Below are positions 57,323 to 64,000 of a stretch of 64,000 bases of DNA, in pieces; the first letter of the stretch is position 1, and each line of letters begins with the position of its first letter. Both the position numbers and the translations under genes were made by a program. The notes beneath the pieces are model-generated. The model ran no database searches. It was not told the DNA's origin and saw only the letters and a list, made by a program, of their open reading frames with translations. Source of the DNA: Pholiota molesta (Eukaryota > Basidiomycota > Agaricomycetes > Agaricales > Strophariaceae); the NCBI GenBank assembly GCA_014925825.1, contig JACGCK010000051.1, positions 62,001 through 126,000 of the forward strand. Direction: 5' to 3'.

Positions 57323-58564
57323 TTATGATGTTCCCTCTTTCCAACCTTTGATCTCTACTCCCTTCGAATCCAGGACCTTGTCAAAAAACTTCGGTGATAG
57401 GAAGCCCTTCTCATCGCCCTCTGTGAGAACAACGCCGTTCTCGGAGAACCAGAACCTAATTCCAGCATCAATCGCCTTTTGCACATCTACGTAGATAAAC
57501 ACTTTCGCTGAAGATCGCATCCCTACCATGTTAATGAAACATAGCTTATTAGAGACAAGTAAATGAGAGATGAGTATGACATGAACGCACCACTGATGAC
57601 GCCAGATCCGGGGACATTCTGCGCGAAATGTATGTGATTGCGCGTCATCTTCGAGAGGCCATTTTTTGCGATAGATGCCCAAGCCTCTGGATTCGTCCCG
57701 TGGACGGCCACGCCAGTGGGGATATCGGATCCTGAAAGGATCGGTTGCAGTTCCAGCTTCACGGCCTACGAATAAGAGCTTGAATTCCAGGGTACATATG
57801 TGATTTAAGTAATGCACAAACTCACCTTGATGGAATGGCCCTGTCGGGCTTTGATCCACCAGATACCGTCCTTCCCTGTATCCGCCACTATTGAAGCCGC
57901 AGTTTCCGAGACGTCGACAGAAAGTGAAGGCGAGGTGCTGGGCCCAGACTCCGATGGTAAAGTGGCAACAACGGGCGCGCTGACGACTTCCAGCTTGACG
58001 CCCTCAGGACTCTCTAGGATCAGGTCATACCGCTGCTTTGAATCCGCCTTCACGACGCCTTTTATCCGCTCGAGATCCAGTCCTTGCGCCTTCAGTTTAG
58101 GGTGGTTAAGCTTTTAGCAAGTGTCCCAAAGTGTGTAAGCTTTTCAATTCTCATGGATAGTGAGAATACTATCAACAACGTACCAAATCCACCACTTTCA
58201 CATAGCCGTCACTGCGCATCGGCAGACCCTCGCCCTGGGCGCCATGCCGTAGGAGCCACGAGAGTGTCTTCGAGATGCGTACTTCGGGCGAGTCTTTCTC
58301 TAGCCCTCGCAGCTTGGTACTTGATGAGGGATTCGGTTTGGGCGCTGGTTTTTTTCTGCCGGCTCCTGACGGCGCGTTGGGGTTGGAGCCTGATTGCGCT
58401 TTCGCTTTCTGCCTTTTATCTTTCTTTGACTGTCCTGAGTTTGTCGTCGGCAATGTTTTCGAAGATGTGGAAGAAGATAGGTTCGTAGAGGGTGCTGGCG
58501 GCCCTGATGGTTGTTCTGCAAGTGACAATGAAGCTAACGTGTCTGAAGGCATCGAAGATCCCAT
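57323..58564 (-). CDS. TPT1: tRNA 2'-phosphotransferase Tpt1
   Basis: Exons 58564-58184, 58110-57826, 57765-57591 and 57522-57323 join to 1041 nt, 346 aa. Family blocks are VRISKTLSWLLRHGAQGEGL, DGYVKVVDLLNHPKLKAQGL, KADSKQRYDLILE, WWIKARQGHSIKAVKLELQP, VAVHGTNPEAWASIAKNGLS, RNHIHFAQ, VFIYVDVQKAIDAGIRFWFS and FLSPKFFDKVL. The enzyme uses NAD+ to remove the 2'-phosphate left at the splice junction by fungal tRNA ligase. The first 90 residues are a Ser/Pro/Lys-rich extension; the linker before WWIK is longer than in yeast. The start was set at MGSSMPSD because upstream codons look like leader. Confidence 0.92.
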
Positions 58565-59540
58565 AGTTATTGCCCTTAGAGCAAGTAAGTCAAAATTGGC
58601 TTCGAAGCATTTGCTTCGAGTGCTATTAGCAATAGTAGATCGAGTCAACAAGATCGAGTTCGAGTCAGTGCACAGGATGCCGAAAGCTGTAGACCCGTTG
58701 AAGTGCATATAGCAACAGAAACGATCATCCATTACATTATAATGAATCTCACCTAACTATGCAGAAGTTTCTCAGTGTAACAGCGCGTGAAGCAAGGATC
58801 ATGAACAGATCGTAGAAAGAGTTATGCGGCAAGCCAACAAATGGCAAAAATTACCAATTTTGGAATGCATTGGTCAGTTCGGCATTTTGCGCTCTGCACA
58901 CACGCCGCAGCGATGGTTGCTTCATGTCTCAATACTGTAACCGCCGCTCTCGCCATAATCCTCAAGGTTCCTTCCTACATAAGTCGCTCAAAAGGAGGCT
59001 GGGGATGCGTGTCATTGATTAGCCCGCCTAGTAAAGCGGTTGTCAACGTTTCTCCCAAGGAAACGGAAGCCATACACATCTTGACATCAGCAAGTTCACA
59101 GTTTGCTTGTCTGGTTTTTCCTGGTTTTTTGCTTGTTACAAGTCAGAAAGCGAAAAAGCTAAAATAATGAGTAATATTCATCCTTTTTTTTCTGTAGAAT
59201 AGTGACCTCCACTACTTGAATAGTGTGTGGCCAGGCATATCTCTACATGACGTGCACAAGTGGCCATTGCTGTGCCGATTTTGCAGCCAATCATTGCCCC
59301 TTTTGGGAGAGGAGGAGACGTAATAGGGTTGCTTTTGCGCGAAAGGTACCTAGCTTTTTTTGGGAGCTGGTTTTGCACTTTTTTCTGGTTGAATCTGGTT
59401 GATCAACCAGAAAAAAGCAAATGGGGAAACTTCTGATGGAGTGCAGTACGCATGAGCATTCTCAGCCAATCCTCAAGCCTCAGTCCTCTATATTCAGTAC
59501 TCAAACCACTGTTGGGCAGGATATTTTGGATAATTCGAAT
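58565..59540. other. Intergenic, with a perfect palindrome
   Basis: CTGGTTGATCAACCAG (at about 59394-59409), within longer T-rich and A-rich arms, forms a hairpin. No gene recognised. Confidence 0.5.
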
Positions 59541-61238
59541 TTAGTCGATACTTGGTCTGTACATATCTTTATCTTCGATCTGCAATTTGTATATTTTAGC
59601 GCTCTGTTTCTGGATATCTCTTTCGGTCAAACAAAAAAAGTCACATACCTTTCCCATATGTCCCCGTCCACAGAAACTCTTAATAGCGGGCACGCTGTGG
59701 GCAAAGGCTTCCATCATTGCAACATCTGCTTCTGCCCAACAATCGAAGTATATTGAAACGTCCTCCAATTTCCAGTTAGGATAAGATCGTTTCCTGAAGG
59801 TGTCGAAATCCCGCCTTGGAGGAGGTGCGGTCAAGCTGTGAAACAGGGTTGTAATTAGCGTCGATTTTTATCGTAGGTTGTAATCCATTTACTTTCTCAG
59901 TGGCATTATATCCATATCATGTCTTAAATCCAGGCGTTTTAAACCAGTGAGGTTCGTTGCCATGCTGTCTATGATAGTAATGTCCAGGTGGACGAACTGC
60001 AGACGCACATACGCCAAACTTGAGCAATTGGATAACGCATCTATGACAATCAAGGCTTCTTCCTGAGATAACTCGATATCATAAATAGTGAAAATTTTCA
60101 GAGCATCGGAGGCTCGTTGAATGGACGTGCACAAGACATCTATCCGAGCCGGCCCAGTCGTCGGATTGATTCTGAGAGTTTCTAGATGTGAAAAGCACCT
60201 TCTGTCCGTTGCACAATCCAAGAGGACCTTGCCCAATGTAGAATAAGAGAAGCTGTCCTGATATAAGGTCCCGATATTAATGTCCAGCTCACGAAGAACA
60301 TGAGCGCCGCCACAAAGGAAGGCTTTCAGTCCGGCGTCGTCCCACGTCTTTCCCTTCCTAGACATCATCTTGACTTTCAGCGCTTCAAGAGCGAGCGATG
60401 TCGATAAATAAGGGAAGATATCCGGTAGGTGATAGAAACCTAGAAAATTAAGGCTGAGGTTCTTGAGGTTCGGACCGATACTGTTGATGAGAGGGGCCAC
60501 TGCATCAAGACCTGGTGTGCTACCGACCTGGAAGTCAGTCCGGTATTGTGATAACACAGGAATGCTTGAAATCTTGAGTGCTGTTAGGTTTTGAAAATAG
60601 GGCTTAAGTGCTGATAGTTCTTGAAAGACTAGTAACTCTGTTCGGATAGAAAGGGATTGTAGGTTCGCACCGAAGGTGGACCAAGCCGACGCCAAATGGC
60701 GCACGAATTTCGGGGGTATCGATACATCGGCACCGTCGTAAAAGTCTGCTTTTATTTCAAAGGCAACCGTATGTTGAACTTGCTTACACATTTGGCGATG
60801 GCTCCCAACGTGCGTGCTTGGCGAGATTTGAATGGAGGAAGAAAGCGGCTTGCGGAAGACATCCAAGTATGAATCGTCGTAAACATTTTATCTTTCCTCG
60901 TTGCCCTACGAAGGCCGCGTGCCTGTGGATAGCGAATGAACTCGACAGTTACACGCCTAACTTTCCCTGCCACAAAGGGATCACTGTCAAAGACATCAAG
61001 GCCGGCTGAGTAAATTTGCTTCATCAAAAAGGTGGACACATTACTACCTCAGTCTTTCCATTATTCGTGACAAAGTAGGAAATACAGCATTCCAGCGTAT
61101 CACGACTTCTTCGTATTTCGAGGCCATGGCTAGGTGGAAGAAAACGCTGTTGATCGTGCGGAGTTGTCGATATATGTCATCATCAGGGATGAACTGAGAG
61201 ATGTATAACCATATCTCTGGAGGGATGTTGTTGGACAT
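59541..61238 (-). pseudogene. F-box protein, family A copy 3, with one frameshift
   Basis: Exon 1 is 61238-61048 (IPPEIWLYISQFIPDDDIYR), exon 2 60983-59893, exon 3 from 59835. Alignment to copy 2 is colinear. In exon 2, after GAIAKCVSK, the frame breaks near 60775: one base appears missing relative to copy 2, and the frame in use would stop 8 codons later. Homology resumes in the next frame (HTVAFEIKADF) and runs intact for over 290 codons to DMDIMPLR. The final exon (PNWKLEDVSIYFD; FAHSVPAIKSFCGRG) is open to 59541. It is either a young pseudogene or a base-calling error. Confidence 0.7.
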
Positions 61239-62023
61239 CGTAGAGTGGGTAGAAGCAAGGTAGAAGAGTCCGACAACTGAATAATGATGCATAGGCCACC
61301 ACGTTCACACGGACAGCTTCATAGGCACTTGCTCTGAATGATTGTGATATTTTTATCGCCTGGGGAATCAGCGATGAAATGTTCAGACATTTTTATAACT
61401 ATTTAGTTTTTGGTGAGTCCTTGTCAACGTGCCATATATTCGACTGTGATCAAAGGTGTAGCATACATAGCATAGCATAACGTGTATAACATTGAAATAA
61501 GTGCATGAAAAAAGACGATCTTCACAATGATGGGCGCCTAAATAATGAGTAGCCAGTAGTTGTCGTCCCAATCAGTTTATCGTTGCTAAGCTCCGTAAAG
61601 AAAGCTCTGTAAAGAAATCATTGGTGGAGCTTGGAAGGAGGCTCAAATTAAGCGCAATCCAAATAAAGGAGCCAATTATGGAGACGCTATTTTATGTCAA
61701 CAGCGAACTTGTCTTGAGGGCCATTGCTACGCATGGCATATACTCGTTCAATTTTTTTGATATAGTAAAAACATTTTTATAAAAATTTCAAAGATTATAA
61801 GCTTATATTACACGTGTTATTTTATCGTATGCTATATAATTTAACTGATACCTTGTAATGCACACATGCAGCATGCATCATTAACGCGCATGCAGCCACT
61901 AACACGATGGGGTTTATTATATGGATTTTATCCACCTAATAGCGGCATCCGTGAGTGTGATGCCGAGAGGAGGAGAAATAAGGTAAGATCACGCACTTTG
62001 GAGCTGCACGCTGTGGTACCCAA
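61239..62023. other. AT-rich intergenic
   Basis: No gene, RNA or clear repeat was recognised. Confidence 0.4.
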
Positions 62024-62494
62024 CTACTGCAATCTGCGATCCAAATATTGCACGCTCGCTCGATGTACGCCGATGTCGTCCAGATCTCCTCGCTGGCCCA
62101 TCGAGTTCCGTTGGAGTGGTATTTGTATGGCTTCCTGGAGGTGCTGTTGATAGGGTTGAAGCGACGGTGTTGATGTGATTGTGTCGATATCGCTGGAGGG
62201 CGTACGTTGGGATGCGGGCAGCGACCTTGGTGATGGTGGGACTTGGAAACGCGGCAACGCCAGCGTCGACGTTGCTGCGCCGCCGACGTGCTCTGCTCTC
62301 GCTGGGTACGCTAAAGCTTTACTGACGTCGCCCACAGTGCATGCGATGGCCGTTCGACATCCTCGCGGTGTTGAGAACTTCACAGTGCTGGAGTTCGTGT
62401 CGTTGTTCTCGCGTCGAGGAGACGAAGTCGCGGAGGTTGATGGCATAGTCTGCTGCCCAAGGTGTACGCTGCCCGTAAACGGAACCACAGACAT
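62024..62494 (-). CDS. Uncertain open frame (156 codons)
   Basis: GC-rich frame, Ser/Pro/Thr-rich (TPRGCRTAIACTVGDVSKAL; LALPRFQVPPSPRSLPASQR). No domain and no paralogue in the window. It could be a chance frame in GC-rich DNA or an exon of the gene entering from the right edge. Confidence 0.2.
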   Translation of the reverse strand: MSVVPFTGSVHLGQQTMPSTSATSSPRRENNDTNSSTVKFSTPRGCRTAIACTVGDVSKALAYPARAEHVGGAATSTLALPRFQVPPSPRSLPASQRTPSSDIDTITSTPSLQPYQQHLQEAIQIPLQRNSMGQRGDLDDIGVHRASVQYLDRRLQ

Positions 62495-62700
62495 GTTGAC
62501 GCCATGTTTCCCTCGCTGGGTGTGCGCTGTCGCTTCCTGTGTGGCCGATGATGCATCCTTTGGAGGTGTGGCAAAGGTGAGTGGGATGTTGATGTTGGCG
62601 CCATGGCGCTGTTACGATCACGTTGGTGAGCTGTCGAACTGGTAGCTTAGATGGCCAGCTTGCCTGTTGATGCCAAGTTCTCGTGTCGTATAGGGCGATG

Positions 62701-64000
62701 TCAGCCACCGTTGCGGTTGCGGTTGCGGTTGCCGTCCAGAGAGTGTATACTGCTGTGTGCTGTGTCCTTGTGAAATTGGCTGCGTGATGCTGAAGAGTTG
62801 GGGGGATGTTGTTGGCGCTGTGTCATGTGACGAGCACACTGAAATGGACATCGGTTGGCGCTGTGATAAGCACACTGGAATGGATGCCGACGTCCAGGGT
62901 GAGTGCGAGCGGCAGGTGTAGCTCCGTCGTCGTCATCTTTGACTGCATTGTTCCTGCGGATTGTTGTACAATGTGGGCGAGAGGGGTTAGAGAGGTGGCT
63001 AGCACTAACGAGGCACGTGATGGTCCGCAATGAACCAGTCAAAAAGTGGTCTTGCCAGAGCTTTCGCGATGATGGTGGGCGGCTGGTTATCGAATGGATG
63101 TGCGTCGTCGACGGCATTGGTGGTATCGATGGGGACAACGGAAAGCCGAGGAGATAGAGATGGACGGGGTTAGGTATGTCGGACCGTGCTACGTGGGCCT
63201 TGGCCTCCATCGAAGGCGCACAGAGTGGCGGCGCCATGGTATCCCCCACTAGGTGCTCATTCAATTGCTCCGCAACGTGCTCCGCCGGACTGGCGTCGCG
63301 CACATGGACGATAGGCGCAGGTGAAGGCGACGGACGCGCCTGTGGCCTCGACGCCATCGAATCCAGCAGCGACGGCGACGCCTTTTCTTCCGAACCCACG
63401 CGCGGCACCTCGACTGCGGGTGGCTCCTCCGGAGTGGCGGGTGTAAGCACTTACTCGAGCTCCATCCTCAGCTCCGGATCTGGGTCATGGACCCGAATGT
63501 CGACCGCGGGGAGCACATCTGCCTTGTCTGCGCGGCGGAGAGGGCTCCATGGAACAGAGACAAGTTCCTCGCCAACCGTATCGTGCGCCTTCTCATCCAA
63601 CGCCTTTGTTCCATGATCACCGCCCTGCACATCATCCGCAGAGCCCATCTCCACGTCGGCCTGCGCGCCCTCATCCACACTATCTCCATGCTCCGGCTCC
63701 TGCTGACCGACATCTGCCCTGGTGGGCGGCGGAGATGGCGATGGCGATGGCGATGGCACAGACGTCGGCCCTTCCAGCCGACCCTCCTTATCCTCCCCAG
63801 CGAGCGTCGATGCCGGGATCATCAGCGAAAGATTCGCGAACCCGTTCAGCGGCGACGTGCCCGTCGCGTGCGCGTCGACGCCGCCCAGATCCGCGTGCAG
63901 CGGATACGGATGCTTGCCGTGCGGCGCGTGGCCGTCAGCGTGAAGCATGCGTGGCGAGAGCGCGAGGTGGGCCGGCGACAGCGTGGGCAGGTGTGGCGAG
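62701..64000 (-). CDS. Unrecognised gene leaving the window (partial, splicing unresolved)
   Basis: A frame is open from the window edge to 63451, Pro/Asp/Glu-rich (PLHADLGGVDAHATGTSPLN; SVDEGAQADVEMGSADDVQG). It ends at a GTAAGT that could be a splice donor. A second frame, 63450-62701, follows in a different phase (IVHVRDASPAEHVAEQLNEH, then a Pro/Ser/His-rich end with RNRNRN). Base composition is GC-rich and coding-like for the first part. No family was recognised and no acceptor joining the two frames is convincing. Confidence 0.35.

Noticed and set aside
60734..60775. A 42-bp intron (GTAAGC..GCAG) explaining the family A copy 3 frameshift
   Set aside because: Its length is a multiple of three, so splicing it would not restore the downstream frame, and it would remove conserved residues.

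Overview
The window looks like nuclear DNA of a mushroom-forming basidiomycete (Agaricomycetes). The signs are intron-rich genes with introns of about 48-70 bp, a FunK1-type fungal kinase pair, expanded F-box families, and basidiomycete-style copies of conserved eukaryotic genes. No sequence search was possible; names rest on motifs recognised by eye and on gene models whose spliced exons close in frame.

Layout. Positions 1-16 kb are a housekeeping block: an F-box gene running off the left edge (-), HGH1 (eEF2-folding factor, -), a glutamine-rich SPT20 (SAGA subunit, +), a SEC72-like TPR protein (-), the DED1/DDX3 helicase (+), tRNA-Ile(AAU) and a dienelactone-hydrolase family gene (+). Positions 16-21 kb hold an unrecognised gene with a decayed, intron-bearing tandem paralogue, and a broken peptidase-M50B-like gene. 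Positions 21.5-27.5 kb are transposon territory: an hAT-type MITE with a second MITE nested inside it, then a 4.0-kb element with 103-bp structured terminal inverted repeats that splits a secreted Gly/Pro-rich protein gene. Positions 27.5-34.5 kb hold a dehydrogenase remnant, a cyclase-family hydrolase, two FunK1-like kinase genes and an F-box gene. Positions 34.7-48.3 kb are a mosaic of direct and inverted repeats around an APH-like kinase gene, a one-pass membrane protein gene and a tandem pair of unknown genes. Positions 48.7-61.2 kb hold a divergent pair of secreted cyanovirin-N-like (CVNH) genes, two more copies of the first F-box family (one frameshifted), an inverted copy of the 33-kb F-box gene, and TPT1 (tRNA 2'-phosphotransferase). 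From 62 kb the sequence is GC-rich, with an unrecognised partial gene leaving the window.

How it fits together. The conserved genes act in translation and RNA metabolism (HGH1, DED1, TPT1, tRNA-Ile), transcription (SPT20) and protein translocation (SEC72). The rest is a fast-evolving accessory region built by gene duplication (F-box, FunK1, CVNH, unknown pairs), small DNA transposons and segmental repeats. The strongest candidates for something new are the 4-kb element with hairpin-rich termini, whose removal restores the host reading frame, and the recurrent repeat units upstream of the kinase-like genes.
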